From the NCBI GenBank assembly GCA_022706235.1, contig JAKJCY010000024.1, forward strand, positions 1 through 36,608: DNA of 36,608 bases. Direction: 5' to 3'. The translations under genes were made by a program, and so were the position numbers. Source of the DNA: Candidatus Hydrogenedentota bacterium (GTDB taxonomy: Bacteria; Hydrogenedentota; Hydrogenedentia; Hydrogenedentales; CAITNO01). Below the pieces are notes generated by a model that searched no databases, had not been told where the DNA came from, and saw nothing but the letters and a program-made list of their open reading frames with translations. Below, piece by piece: positions 26,246-35,382 of this stretch (positions are counted from its first letter, which is position 1; each line of letters starts with the position of its first letter).

Positions 26246-26467
26246 TAGTTCAAACCATATTTGCGGCAGGAACACTGCATCCAGTCTGTTTGTGATGGGC
26301 GGAGGAAACAGTCCCATTTTTCTCTGCACGTGCATTCAACTTTTTGTTTTTTTGTCGTGCCGTAACAGCCGATAAGCACCCAACGCGGACGCGATGCGCA
26401 CGCTGAACGCGTGAACAACGTACGCGTATTTTTCATGATACCCTAGGGGCGCCTTATGCCGGCGGCG

Positions 26468-27586
26468 CTACCTTACCTGTCTGCTTTTTTGTCCCAGTTT
26501 CCATTTTAAGTAGGCCTCAACAAACAGGGTCAGGTCGCCGTCAAGCACCTTGACGACATTGCCCGTTTCGGCGCCCGTGCGATGGTCTTTGATCATCTGA
26601 TAGGGATGCAGCACATAACTGCGTATCTGGCTTCCCCAGGCCACGTCCTGCTGATTTTCCCGCTGGGCGTTCAGTTCCGCCTCCTGACGTTTCACTTCCA
26701 TATCATACAACTTTGCCTTGAGCATGTTCATGGCCGTGTCGCGGTTTCGATGCTGGGAACGCTCGATCTGACAGGAGACAACGATGCCGGTCGGGAGATG
26801 GGTGAGTCTTACGGCGCTGCTGGTTTTATTGACCTTCTGACCGCCCGCTCCGCTGGAACGGAACACGTCCATCTTCAAATCATCTTCTCGAATCTCGATG
26901 TCAATGGTATCGTCCACTTCGGCCAGCACTTCGATGGCGACAAAGGATGTGTGTCGGCGCGCGTTGGCATCGAAGGGAGATATTCTCACGAGGCGGTGTA
27001 CGCCCTCTTCGGATTTGAGCAGCCCGTAGGCAAAGGGTCCGCTGACGCGCAGGGACACGCTCTTCAATCCGGCTTCGTCACCCGGTTGGTAATCCAGGAC
27101 CTCCACATTGAACTCGCATTGTTCGCAATAGCGCGTTATCATGCGGTACAGCATCTCCGCCCAGTCGCAGGATTCGGTGCCGCCCGCGCCCGGATGAATG
27201 CTCACTATCGCCGTTTTTTCGTCGCGGGGGTCCATGAAAAGACTGTTCAATTCTAGGCGGTCCAATTTTTTCTTCACATTGTCCAGGTGCCCCTGGATTT
27301 CGGCGGAAAGGGAGCCTTCCTCCTCTTCCGCGGCGATTTCAATCAAGGTGGAGGCGTCCTCAATTTCGCGGTGCAGTTCGTCCGGCATGGTCACCACCGC
27401 CTTGTAGGCCTTCAGTTGCTGAACGTATTTCTGGGCCTCTTCCTGGTCATCCCAAAAGCCGGGCGCGGACATTTTATCTTCGATGGCGGCGATTTCTTTT
27501 TTAAGGTTGTCCACATTCAAACAGGCGCGCAGCTCATTCAGGCGCGTTGCATAGTGTTCAACCGTTTCTCGTTCCACTTCGTACAT
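26468..27586 (-). CDS. prfB: Peptide chain release factor 2, without the programmed frameshift
   Basis: 372 aa from the ATG at 27586. RF2 recognises UGA/UAA stop codons and triggers peptide release. Visible are the SPF anticodon-like motif (203-205), the catalytic GGQ loop (248-250) and the PGAGGTES segment (132-139). Most bacteria control RF2 by a frameshift at a CUU-UGA near codon 25. Here the matching region (LRACLNVDN) is read straight through: the codons are TGT TTG AAT GTG, with no in-frame UGA, so that feedback is absent. Upstream the open frame continues through cdsA without a ribosome site, so I take the ATG that gives the normal N terminus. Its ribosome site is weak. It starts 40 nt after the cdsA stop and is likely part of that operon. 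Confidence 0.95.
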   Translation of the reverse strand: MYEVERETVEHYATRLNELRACLNVDNLKKEIAAIEDKMSAPGFWDDQEEAQKYVQQLKAYKAVVTMPDELHREIEDASTLIEIAAEEEEGSLSAEIQGHLDNVKKKLDRLELNSLFMDPRDEKTAIVSIHPGAGGTESCDWAEMLYRMITRYCEQCEFNVEVLDYQPGDEAGLKSVSLRVSGPFAYGLLKSEEGVHRLVRISPFDANARRHTSFVAIEVLAEVDDTIDIEIREDDLKMDVFRSSGAGGQKVNKTSSAVRLTHLPTGIVVSCQIERSQHRNRDTAMNMLKAKLYDMEVKRQEAELNAQRENQQDVAWGSQIRSYVLHPYQMIKDHRTGAETGNVVKVLDGDLTLFVEAYLKWKLGQKSRQVR

Positions 27587-27626
27587 GAATGTATTGTATC
27601 CTGGATTCAAGGGGGAAGGAACAGCA

Positions 27627-28463
27627 TTACCAAATTGACGCATACAGACCACAGAAATAATGGAGCACCGGACCGCCGAAAAGAAAGGCGTCACACCGGT
27701 CAAGTACGCCGCCGTGCCCGGGGAACAGGCTGCCGGAATCTTTGACCCCGGCATCCCGTTTAAGCAGGGATTCGGTGAGGTCGCCCACCTGGCCGATGAC
27801 GGACAAGAGGATTGCCGCGAGCACATAGGCCGCCGGAGACCATGCCGGAAACGAATCCCAGTGCAGGATGGTTTTGAGTGCGAACAGAACAAGTCCGGCC
27901 ATCGCCGCGCAGACCACGGCGGCGATGGCGCCTTCCACCGTTTTGTTCGGGCTGACTTTCGGGGCCAGTTTATGTCTGCCGAACCGGCGACCGACCGCAT
28001 AGGCACCCGTATCCGAAACAGCGATGACCACCAGCAGAATCGTCACCAGGGCGGGGCCGCTCTTATTGACCGTATGCAGTGCGACAAAATAGACGGGCAA
28101 GTACCCGGCATAAATCAATCCGAAAACGGATGCGGATAATCCCGCGATGGTGTGTCGGGAAGAACACACATGGGCCATAATGATGATAAACAGTTCGGCA
28201 AGCAGTATCATCCGCATGTCCGTAATGAGGGAGCCCGCCACGAGCAGGGGCGCCAATACCGTAACGAGGACATCATGCGCTCCAATCCCTTTTTCCCGGG
28301 TCAAAGCGAAAAATTCCCGGGCGCCCATGAAACTCAGGAACATGACCAGCAGTATGAAGGCCCAGCGTATGGCGGGAATCCATACAACGGCGACCACAAA
28401 GGGCAGCCACAACAGGGCGGTAAGAAGACGCAGCCCGGTACCTTGGAGTTGAAACAGGCTCAT
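27627..28463 (-). CDS. cdsA: Phosphatidate cytidylyltransferase
   Basis: 278 aa. Converts phosphatidic acid and CTP to CDP-diacylglycerol in the inner membrane, the branch point of phospholipid synthesis. At least seven hydrophobic segments are visible (for example LLTALLWLPFVVAVVWI, WAFILLVMFL, ILLAELFIIIMA, LVTILLVVIAV). The family signature near the C terminus is complete: SLLKRDAGVKD, then PGHGG and LDRCD. The start ATG overlaps the uppS stop by four bases (ATGA), so translation is coupled. Normal length. It is next to uppS as in many bacteria. Confidence 0.96.
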   Translation of the reverse strand: MSLFQLQGTGLRLLTALLWLPFVVAVVWIPAIRWAFILLVMFLSFMGAREFFALTREKGIGAHDVLVTVLAPLLVAGSLITDMRMILLAELFIIIMAHVCSSRHTIAGLSASVFGLIYAGYLPVYFVALHTVNKSGPALVTILLVVIAVSDTGAYAVGRRFGRHKLAPKVSPNKTVEGAIAAVVCAAMAGLVLFALKTILHWDSFPAWSPAAYVLAAILLSVIGQVGDLTESLLKRDAGVKDSGSLFPGHGGVLDRCDAFLFGGPVLHYFCGLYASIW

Positions 28464-29200
28464 GGTCGCCCCCCAAACCGGCGGTTGCGCGACTGGTATT
28501 CGACAAGGGTTTCGTGCAAACGGTCCCGGTTGAAGTCGGGCCACAAGGTGGGGGTCACCACGATTTCCGCGTAGGAAATCTGCCAGAGCATGAAGTTACT
28601 GATACGGTTCTCTCCGCTGGTGCGGATGAGCAGGTCCACCTCGGAATGCCCGGGCAGATAGAGGTGGGCCGCCAGGGTTTCTTCCGTGATATCTTCGGGG
28701 CGCAGTTCGCCCTGCTGCACTTGTCGCGCTATTTTTCGTGCGGCGTCCGTCAATTCCCGGCGCCCGCCGTAGTTCAGGGCGATGCAGACATCCATGGCGG
28801 TATTGTTGCGGGTCAGTTCCACGCACTTTTGAATGTCGCCGGCCACTTCCGCAGGGAGCCCGTCGCTGAGGCCCATGTGCAACAGGCGCACATTCGTTTT
28901 GTGTATCTGGTCCGAATACCGTTTGATGGACTTGGTCATGAGATTGAACAGGGAATCGACTTCCCGCTTGGAACGGCGCCAGTTTTCCGTGCTGAACGCA
29001 AAAAGGGAAAGGGCTTTCACGCCCAGTTCGCGGCAGGCTTCGGTAATCTCGCGAACGTTGCGGGCTCCCGCCTCATGCCCTTTGGAGCGTGGTTGTCCGG
29101 TGCGTTTGGCCCAGCGTCCATTACCGTCCATGATAATGGCCACATGCCGCGGAATCCGGGCCATATCCATCCGGGGGTCCGGACCCTTGTTGTTTGTCAT
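28460..29200 (-). CDS. uppS: Isoprenyl transferase (undecaprenyl diphosphate synthase)
   Basis: 246 aa from the ATG at 29200, 6 nt after GGAG; a TTG four codons earlier is possible but lacks spacing to a ribosome site. The enzyme condenses isopentenyl diphosphate onto farnesyl diphosphate to make the lipid carrier for peptidoglycan. The signature IIMDGNGRWA is at 22-31 with catalytic D25, followed by GHEAG, FSTENWRR and, toward the end, the RTSGE and SYAE motifs of the cis-prenyltransferases. Normal length, cytoplasmic/peripheral membrane. Coupled to cdsA by a 4-nt overlap. Confidence 0.96.
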   Translation of the reverse strand: MTNNKGPDPRMDMARIPRHVAIIMDGNGRWAKRTGQPRSKGHEAGARNVREITEACRELGVKALSLFAFSTENWRRSKREVDSLFNLMTKSIKRYSDQIHKTNVRLLHMGLSDGLPAEVAGDIQKCVELTRNNTAMDVCIALNYGGRRELTDAARKIARQVQQGELRPEDITEETLAAHLYLPGHSEVDLLIRTSGENRISNFMLWQISYAEIVVTPTLWPDFNRDRLHETLVEYQSRNRRFGGRP

Positions 29201-29332
29201 AACGCACTCCAATTCCGGCGTTGAATGCCCGGGGGCAGTCCTGGCGCTGTCGGGGAAAGGTCCGGGGCGTTGCCGGGCCTGCCGTACCTGGCGCCTCTTT
29301 TTCCGGCGTACCGCAGAAACGGACCGCGCCGG

Positions 29333-29893
29333 TTACACTTCCATAATATCCGCTTCTTTCGCTTTCAAGGCCTCGTCGATGGATTCAATATGGGCGTCGG
29401 TCACTTTTTGAATCTCATCCGTCAGGTGATGGGCGTCATCTTCGGGAAGGGCGCCGTCTTTTTGCTCCTGTTTGATGGTTTCAACCGCGTGACGCCGGAT
29501 GTTGCGCACGGCGACCTTGGCCTCTTCGGACATTTTGCCTGCGAGTTTCACCATGTCCCGGCGGCGTTCCTCGGTCAGGGGGGGGATGGGTATCCGGATT
29601 AACCGACCATCATTGGTGGGATTTATGTCCAGGGGCGAGGCGCGCAGGCATTTTTCCACTGCGGCCATTTGTGACTTGTCCCACAGGTCTATGGCTATGG
29701 TATGCGGATCCGGAACGGTGACTGTGCCCAGCTGATTGATCTTCATTTTGGAACCGTACACTTCGATATCCACACTGTCCAGCATGCCCGGGTTGGCGCG
29801 CCCCGTCCGGATATTGGCGATCTCCTGCCTCAGGGCCTGAAGACTTTTGTCCATCTTTTCACGGGCTTCTTTAAGAATGATGTGTTGGGACAT
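29333..29893 (-). CDS. frr: Ribosome recycling factor
   Basis: 186 aa, the normal size. RRF, with EF-G, splits post-termination ribosomes. Hallmarks are the three-helix bundle, LRQEIANIRTGRANP near the N terminus, INQLGTVTVPDPHT in the beta domain, and the RIPIPPLTEERRR helix start. Start ATG has GGAG 8 nt upstream and is only 2 nt after the pyrH stop. A 132-nt gap separates it from uppS with nothing recognisable in it. Member of the rpsB-tsf-pyrH-frr operon. Confidence 0.97.
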   Translation of the reverse strand: MSQHIILKEAREKMDKSLQALRQEIANIRTGRANPGMLDSVDIEVYGSKMKINQLGTVTVPDPHTIAIDLWDKSQMAAVEKCLRASPLDINPTNDGRLIRIPIPPLTEERRRDMVKLAGKMSEEAKVAVRNIRRHAVETIKQEQKDGALPEDDAHHLTDEIQKVTDAHIESIDEALKAKEADIMEV

Positions 29894-29895
29894 GG

Positions 29896-30618
29896 CTATT
29901 TCTCCATCACTAGGGTACCTATGGGTTCTCCTTGTATGACACGAAGCAGATTGCCCGACTGGGTCAGATCAAACACCAGCACGGGCAGTTTGTTTTCAAG
30001 GCACAATGATATGGCGGTGGAATCCATGACGCGCAACCGTTGCGACAGTACCTGCGCATAGGTCAGTTTTTCATAGCGGACTGCGCAGGTGTCTTCCTCC
30101 GGATCGGCGGAATAAATGCCGTCCACCCGGGTCGCCTTGATAAGAATTTCGGCGCAGATCTCACTTGCGCGCAATGCCGCAGCCGTATCGGTGGTAAAAA
30201 AAGGATTGCCTGTGCCCGCGGCGAAAATAACCACGCGGCCTTTATCCAGGTGGCGGGTGGCGCGGCGCCGGATATAGCGTTCCGCCACGGGCGGCATTTC
30301 AATAGCGCTCATGACGCGCGTGGCGACACCGCGGCTTTCCAGCACCGCCTGAATGGCGAGTGCGTTTATCACCGTGGCCAGCATGCCCATGGAGTCGCTG
30401 GTGGGCCGGTCCAGGCCGATTTCCTCGCCCTCTTCGCCCCGGAAAATGTTGCCGCCGCCCACGACCAGGGAGATTTCAACACCCAGCGCGGCCACTTCCA
30501 CGATCTCGTCGCAGAAGCGGCCCACAGTTTCGAAATCAATACCGCGCCGGCCGCCTTTGCCTTCGAGCGCCTGGCCGCTCAGTTTAAGCATGATCCGCTT
30601 GTATGCTGCTTTGGGCAC
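29896..30618 (-). CDS. pyrH: UMP kinase
   Basis: 240 aa from a GTG at 30618 with GGGAG 9 nt upstream; the longer frame overlaps tsf and is not credible. The hexameric enzyme phosphorylates UMP to UDP in pyrimidine synthesis. Visible are the N-terminal KRIMLKLSGQAL strand-loop, the phosphate-binding GGGNIFRG (54-61), the family-specific SDSMGMLATVINALA stretch, GTGNPFFTTDTAA, and the KATRVDGIYSADP nucleotide-binding segment. Normal length. It lies 19 nt after tsf and 2 nt before frr. Confidence 0.97.
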   Translation of the reverse strand: MPKAAYKRIMLKLSGQALEGKGGRRGIDFETVGRFCDEIVEVAALGVEISLVVGGGNIFRGEEGEEIGLDRPTSDSMGMLATVINALAIQAVLESRGVATRVMSAIEMPPVAERYIRRRATRHLDKGRVVIFAAGTGNPFFTTDTAAALRASEICAEILIKATRVDGIYSADPEEDTCAVRYEKLTYAQVLSQRLRVMDSTAISLCLENKLPVLVFDLTQSGNLLRVIQGEPIGTLVMEK

Positions 30619-30637
30619 GGTGTCACACTCCCGGTAA

Positions 30638-31300
30638 TTACGATTGCTTGACTTTGGCCAATTCGGCTGCCACTTCGGCGGCGAGGTTGCTTTCAGCCTT
30701 TTCAATGCCTTCACCCAACTGGAACCGCACAAAACGGCGGATGTCGATCTTCTCGCCGCACTTGGCCGTGAGTTCCGCCATCAGGTCCGTAATGGTTTTC
30801 TTGTCATCCTTAACAAAGGGCTGTTCCAACAGGCATACTTCGCTGAACCATTTGTTCATCTTGCCCTCGGCGATTTTCTCGCAGATATTCTGGGGCTTGC
30901 CGGTTTCCAGCGATTGCTTGACGTACACCTCTTTTTCAGCGTCATAGGCCGCCGGGGGTACGTCCTCTTTTTTTACATACAGCGGGGAGGCCGAGCAAAT
31001 CTGAAGGCAGAGGTCTTTGACAAAGGTCTGGAAGGCCTCGCCGCGTGCTACAAAATCGGTCTCGCAATTTACTTCCACGAGCACCCCGATTTTTCCGCCC
31101 ATATGGATGTAAGACGCAACGGCGCCCTCGGACGCCACTTTGCTCGAACGTTTGGCGGCTTTGGCGATGCCCTTCTCCCGCAGATGCTTGACGGCACTGT
31201 CAAAATTGCCGTCCGCTTCCTGGAGGGCCCGCTTGCAATCCATCATGCCCGCGCCTGTCGCGTCGCGCAGTTCTTTTACTTGTTCAGTGGTTATGGTCAT
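30638..31300 (-). CDS. tsf: Elongation factor Ts (short form)
   Basis: 220 aa. Exchanges GDP for GTP on EF-Tu. The N-terminal UBA-like signature (LRDATGAGMMDCKRAL) and the core signature VEVNCETDFVAR are clear. At 220 residues it is shorter than the E. coli protein (about 280) because one of the two core subdomains is reduced, as in several other phyla. The ribosome site AAGGAG is 12 nt before the ATG, a long spacing. A small hairpin (CTCCCG/CGGGAG, 31334-31354) lies in the 77-nt gap after rpsB and could modulate the ratio of the two proteins. Confidence 0.97.
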   Translation of the reverse strand: MTITTEQVKELRDATGAGMMDCKRALQEADGNFDSAVKHLREKGIAKAAKRSSKVASEGAVASYIHMGGKIGVLVEVNCETDFVARGEAFQTFVKDLCLQICSASPLYVKKEDVPPAAYDAEKEVYVKQSLETGKPQNICEKIAEGKMNKWFSEVCLLEQPFVKDDKKTITDLMAELTAKCGEKIDIRRFVRFQLGEGIEKAESNLAAEVAAELAKVKQS

Positions 31301-31377
31301 GGGTGTAATTTACTCCTTGGGTAGTACGTTTATCTCCCGCGCTTGGGCCGGGAGTCAGGTTAGAAGAAAAAACAAGG

Positions 31378-32256
31378 TTATGCGTTTTCGTCCGCTTCGG
31401 CGGCGCCGGCCACTTCGGCAGTGTCGGCATCGGCTGCATACGCCGCATCATAGGCGTCCTCGGGGGAAACCGCAGGGGCGGCGGGCGTTTCGGGTGCGTG
31501 GACTTCCTTGTCGCTGTCGGCGCCTTCACGGCGGGCGCGCCGGGCATCTTCCTTCTCCGCGTTAATTTTCTCGGCGCGAAGTTTGCCCTCGATAACCGCA
31601 TCGGCCATCAGTTTACAGTATAAATTGATGGCACGGATGGCGTCGTCATTGCCGGGAATGGGTAAATCCACATCGTCAGGATCGCAGTTGGTGTCAATTA
31701 CGCCGATACAGGGAATTTTCAGGCGACGCGCTTCACGCACCGCGATGTCCTCGCGTCCCGCATCCACCACAAAAAGGGCGGCGGGCAGTCCGGGCATTTG
31801 CTGAATGCCCAGCAGGTTTTTCTCCAACTTGCTCCGCTTCTTGCGGAAGATGGCCGCTTCCTTCTTGCTGTATTTCTCGATGGTGCCGTCCTTTTCGATT
31901 TCCTGGAGATGGGTCAATTCGCCGATGCTCTGCCGGACCGTCTGGTAGTTGGTGAGCGTCCCGCCCAGCCACCGGGTCGTGACGTGATACATGCCGCACC
32001 GCTCCGCTTCCCGGGCGATGGCTTCTTGGGCCTGGCGCTTGGTGCCGACAAAAAGCACATGACCGCCGTTGGTGACGGTGTCGCGTATCAGGCCGTAGGC
32101 GCGATACAGGTGCCGCAATGTGTGTTGCAGGTCGATCAGGTAAATCCCGTTACGCTGCCCGTAAATGTACCGTCCCATTTTAGGGTTCCAGCGGCGCGTC
32201 TGATGACCGAAGTGAATGCCTGCTTCCAGCAGTTCCCGCATTGTAACCAATGCCAT
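31378..32256 (-). CDS. rpsB: Ribosomal protein uS2 with acidic C-terminal tail
   Basis: 292 aa. A complete S2 core: [20 protein letters not shown] at the start, [20 protein letters not shown], and the [13 protein letters not shown] end. Beyond about residue 235 a 55-residue tail rich in Ala, Asp and Glu is added, a feature seen in some phyla and probably disordered. Start ATG has GGAGG 9 nt upstream. First gene of the rpsB-tsf-pyrH-frr-uppS-cdsA operon. Confidence 0.97.
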   Translation of the reverse strand: MALVTMRELLEAGIHFGHQTRRWNPKMGRYIYGQRNGIYLIDLQHTLRHLYRAYGLIRDTVTNGGHVLFVGTKRQAQEAIAREAERCGMYHVTTRWLGGTLTNYQTVRQSIGELTHLQEIEKDGTIEKYSKKEAAIFRKKRSKLEKNLLGIQQMPGLPAALFVVDAGREDIAVREARRLKIPCIGVIDTNCDPDDVDLPIPGNDDAIRAINLYCKLMADAVIEGKLRAEKINAEKEDARRARREGADSDKEVHAPETPAAPAVSPEDAYDAAYAADADTAEVAGAAEADENA

Positions 32257-32371
32257 AGATAAAATCCTCCGTTCGGGTTAAACCTCGGAGCGTCACGTGC
32301 ATCCGGCGCACACCGCCGGACACCCGAATCTCCACCCTTGGATAGGGTACGACGCCCCTGTGAATTTGGAA
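32257..32371 (-). promoter_or_regulatory. rpsB leader with possible ribosome-site-masking stem
   Basis: The untranslated leader contains a perfect stem TCCGGCG/CGCCGGA (32302-32320). A second pairing, CTCCG (32286-32290) with CGGAG (32267-32271), would cover the rpsB Shine-Dalgarno at 32266-32270. S2 is known to repress its own mRNA in other bacteria; a similar leader is inferred, and I do not claim homology to a described motif. Confidence 0.4.
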
Positions 32372-32377
32372 TACGTT

Positions 32378-32407
32378 ATCATAGCATTTTCACTGGTATA
32401 CGTTCAA
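32378..32407 (-). promoter_or_regulatory. Extended -10 promoter of the rpsB operon
   Basis: On the minus strand TTGAAC (32407-32402), 18 nt, then TATGAT (32383-32378), with TG one base before the -10 (TGCTATGAT). Transcription would start near 32371, about 115 nt before the rpsB ATG. Confidence 0.7.
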
Positions 32408-32451
32408 TCTTTTCCGGGGTCCCTAAATCCGCACGTAAGGAATGGCGCAAT

Positions 32452-32528
32452 CGTAGAAGCGGCATCCTGCCGCTTCCTGCGGCCCGCATGTCCGTCTCGA
32501 TGCAAAGCGGCAGGATGCCACTTCTACG
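32452..32528. repeat. Dispersed inverted repeat with 24-nt arms
   Basis: Arms 32452-32475 and 32505-32528 (outer end CGTAGAAG/CTTCTACG) are complementary at 23 of 24 positions around a 29-nt loop. It lies between the divergent rpsB and V-ATPase promoters. No coding content; looks like a small non-autonomous repeat. Confidence 0.85.
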
Positions 32529-32722
32529 TTACTTGTCCTTAATGGCTTTACGCCAGCACCCCGGTTTCTTGCATGCTGATTTTTTTTGGGGGCCCTGTGG
32601 AACCGCTTTGTCACTTGCCGAAGTAAGTGCAAAATCAGGAGGAATGCCGGAAGAGGGAGGACAGAAAAAAAATGATGCATTTCTGTCTATGGGTGCAATG
32701 AAAATAATGTTCGGACAAAATG

Positions 32723-32752
32723 TTGCATTCGATAAAAGATTTCCGTTATACT
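32723..32752 (+). promoter_or_regulatory. Sigma-70-like promoter of the V/A-ATPase operon
   Basis: TTGCAT at 32723-32728, 18 nt, TATACT at 32747-32752. Start near 32759 gives a leader of about 170 nt, with a small hairpin AGTTTCT/AGAAACT (32890-32908) just before the first ribosome site. Confidence 0.65.
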
Positions 32753-32926
32753 CACGAGCGAATCGAAGGCGATTGTTGCCGGAAGGTAGTGTAAGTCCGT
32801 TGCCGCACAGGCAATTTCGGGCAGGAAACAAGAATACGCAGCGCTACTTTTTTAAGCGTGTTGAGTGTTAGACCTACCGTTCAGTAAGCAGTTTCTACAT
32901 CAGAAACTAGATTGAGGGTGGTGATT

Positions 32927-33238
32927 ATGGACTCGCTGATTGACAGGCTCTTATCCGTGGAAGACGAGGCGGGCGCCATCATTGAAAAGGCGCGCGCTGA
33001 AGTCAAGGACTTGGAAAAACAAACGGCCGCAAGCATCGCGGCGGTCCATGATGAAATCGTGTGCGGGGTGGATCGGAAATTCGCCGCGTTTCGTGAAGAA
33101 GCCCTGGTCCGGCATGAGGAAGAGGCTGCCAGGCAAAAAGAGGCCGCACGCAAGACCTTGGAAGCAGCGGGACATATTCCCGCCGAACTGATTTCAAGGC
33201 AGGCGGAGAAAATCGTGGCCCGGTTTCGTGAGATATAA
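32927..33238 (+). CDS. V/A-type ATP synthase peripheral-stalk subunit (G/H, NtpF-like)
   Basis: 103 aa from the ATG at 32927, with GAGG 9 nt upstream; a TTG five codons earlier is less likely. Almost the whole protein is a charged helix rich in Ala, Glu, Lys and Arg with heptad character (EDEAGAIIEKARAEV and on), as in the peripheral-stalk subunit that pairs with subunit E. No membrane segment. Weak sequence specificity, but its place as first gene of an F-I-K-E-C order, as in the Enterococcus ntp operon, makes the call firm. It ends 2 nt before the subunit I gene. Confidence 0.8.
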   Translation: MDSLIDRLLSVEDEAGAIIEKARAEVKDLEKQTAASIAAVHDEIVCGVDRKFAAFREEALVRHEEEAARQKEAARKTLEAAGHIPAELISRQAEKIVARFREI

Positions 33239-33240
33239 TT

Positions 33241-35304
33241 ATGGCCATTGACCTGATGAAAAAAGTGACCCTGCTCTGCCCGGTCACCGCAACGCAGCGC
33301 CTCCTGAAGGAACTGCATGCGTTGGGTATCATGGAAGTGACCGATGTGTTCGAGCGCTACGAGGATGCACGGGATAAACTGAGCCGGCAGGAAATCTCCA
33401 CGGAAGTCTGCGACCGGGAGTTGCAGCGTATCAATCTTATATTGGGGTTGGTGGACCTGTTCGCTCCGGAGAAGAAATCCTTTGTGCAGGGTCTGGCCCC
33501 GGTGCCGCTCCTTGTGGATCCGCAGGAACTGAATCGGGTTAAAGAAAAGTTCGATCTGGACGCCCAGTACAAAATAGCAGAGGACCTGGATACGGAATAC
33601 AGGCGTATTGAAAGGGCCTTGGGAGAGACTGAAAACCGCTTGAAAGACTTATCGCCTCTGGAAACTTTTCCGGTTGCTGTCGATAAATTGCGGCGTCTTC
33701 GGCACTACAGGGTGGTGTTCGGCAGTATTTCCCGGCAGAATCTGGTGTCCTTGACCCGGACAGCTGAAATGCCCGCCCTGTCGGCTTGGGAAGAAGTGGT
33801 TCCCGCTGCTGTCGAAGCCGTCGGCAATGGGAAGAAGGGGAGCGGCGCCCAGGCTGGAAAAGAGTCCATGTGGGTATTGGCAGCCTGTTTGCCGGAAGCC
33901 GAGGATGCCCTGCGAAAGGCCTTGGGCGAACACGGGTTTGTGGAGATTATCCTGCCACAAATCACCGGGACGGTTCAGGAGCAGATAAAAGCGCTGGAAG
34001 GCGACTTGGATGAACTTCAGAATCGGGTAAAAGGCATCGCGGCTAAAGTGGCCGCGTTGGCCGGCCATCGGCGTGAATTCCTTATGCTCAAGGCTTTCTG
34101 GGAGGATAATCGCAAACTGTTTCTGGCGCGGACAAGCAGCGCCCATGGCAAATGGATACAAGTCCTTACAGGGTTCATCCGGGAGCGGGATATTCCACAG
34201 ATGGACGACCTCCTGAATAAATATTTTCCGACGGTTACTCCATGCGTGGAAGACCCCACACCGGAAGATAACCCGCCCGTCAGCATCACCTTGTCGCCTT
34301 TCGTGCGACCGATTCAGATGCTGGTAGACTTGTTTGGCCGCCCTGATTACAAAACCTTTGATCCTTCGCCGTTTATTATGCCCACCTTCCTGCTCTTTTT
34401 CGGTATTTGTTTCGGCGATGTGGCTTACGGCACGATGCTGACGGTGCTCAGCCTCTATATTATGCGCAAAACCAAGCCCTATGCCGGGATCTATAATTTT
34501 GCGCGGTTGATGCTCTATGCGGGCATTGCCACCATCGTCTTTGGTTTTCTGCTGGGGTCGTTGTTTGGCGACCTTTATGCTGAGAAATATCTGGGTGAAA
34601 ATAATCTCTTATACAGACTGATGATGGCCACACAGGTAATCGACCCGATCCAGAAGCCTATTGTGGTACTTCTGGCCGCACTGGGCATCGGCATGTTCAA
34701 CCAGTTCTATGGAATTGCGCTGAAGATGTACAGCGCCCTGTTGCGGGGCGACAAGGCGGAGGCTTTATGTGACGGCCTGTTGTGGCTGGTGATTTGTCCC
34801 GGTTTTGTAATTATGATAGCCAAAATGTTTGCACCGGTCCCGGCGCCTGTCTTCTATATCGGATTGTTGCTCTTCTTTGCCGGGGCGTTGGGCTTGATTC
34901 TCACGCAAGGGCGTGAGTCGAGCGGGTTGGTGGGCCGGTTGATGACCGGTGTCATCAGCCTGTATGGCATTGTGGGCAGCTATGGGTTGACTGCATTCAT
35001 CGGCGATACCATGTCTTATTGCCGTTTGCTGGCATTGTCGCTGACCACGGCCATCGTCGCCCTGTCTTTCAATATGATGGCGGGATTGCTCCGGCCCATC
35101 CCGTATGTGGGCCTCATCCTATTTGTCGTTGTGCTGATTATAGCGCATATTTTTAATTTCTTAATCAGTGTTTTGGGCGCGTTCGTGCATTCAATGCGCC
35201 TTATTTTTGTGGAGTTTTTTGGACGGTTCTATGCGACGGGTTCCAGGCCCTTTGAGCCGCTTGGGTTCGATTCCAAGTCGGCCATATTGCACAGACAGCA
35301 ATAG
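33241..35304 (+). CDS. V/A-type ATP synthase subunit I (a-subunit)
   Basis: 687 aa. The N-terminal half is soluble with long coiled-coil stretches (about 90-135 and 240-290) that attach to the peripheral stalks. The C-terminal half, from about 370, has some seven or eight membrane helices (PTFLLFFGICFGDVAYG, then IATIVFGFLLGSLFG and others). In the penultimate region TMSYCRLLALSLTTAIVAL carries R595, the position of the essential Arg that faces the rotor carboxylate during ion transfer. Normal length. Ion half-channels between it and the K ring move H+ or Na+. Confidence 0.93.
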   Translation: MAIDLMKKVTLLCPVTATQRLLKELHALGIMEVTDVFERYEDARDKLSRQEISTEVCDRELQRINLILGLVDLFAPEKKSFVQGLAPVPLLVDPQELNRVKEKFDLDAQYKIAEDLDTEYRRIERALGETENRLKDLSPLETFPVAVDKLRRLRHYRVVFGSISRQNLVSLTRTAEMPALSAWEEVVPAAVEAVGNGKKGSGAQAGKESMWVLAACLPEAEDALRKALGEHGFVEIILPQITGTVQEQIKALEGDLDELQNRVKGIAAKVAALAGHRREFLMLKAFWEDNRKLFLARTSSAHGKWIQVLTGFIRERDIPQMDDLLNKYFPTVTPCVEDPTPEDNPPVSITLSPFVRPIQMLVDLFGRPDYKTFDPSPFIMPTFLLFFGICFGDVAYGTMLTVLSLYIMRKTKPYAGIYNFARLMLYAGIATIVFGFLLGSLFGDLYAEKYLGENNLLYRLMMATQVIDPIQKPIVVLLAALGIGMFNQFYGIALKMYSALLRGDKAEALCDGLLWLVICPGFVIMIAKMFAPVPAPVFYIGLLLFFAGALGLILTQGRESSGLVGRLMTGVISLYGIVGSYGLTAFIGDTMSYCRLLALSLTTAIVALSFNMMAGLLRPIPYVGLILFVVVLIIAHIFNFLISVLGAFVHSMRLIFVEFFGRFYATGSRPFEPLGFDSKSAILHRQQ

Positions 35305-35382
35305 GCCCGACGGTGCCCGTCGTTTTTGGGACGAAACACATTTGTGATGAACGTGTACAACATCAGCTAATGGAGAGTAACC

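Noticed and set aside
26158-26436. 92-codon frame between prfB and lysS
   Set aside because: Its second half is REP-like element sequence, and the rest has no ribosome site or similarity I recognise.
32338-32871. 177-codon frame upstream of the V-ATPase operon
   Set aside because: Runs through the rpsB promoter, the inverted repeat and the V-ATPase promoter; repeat-derived amino acid pattern.
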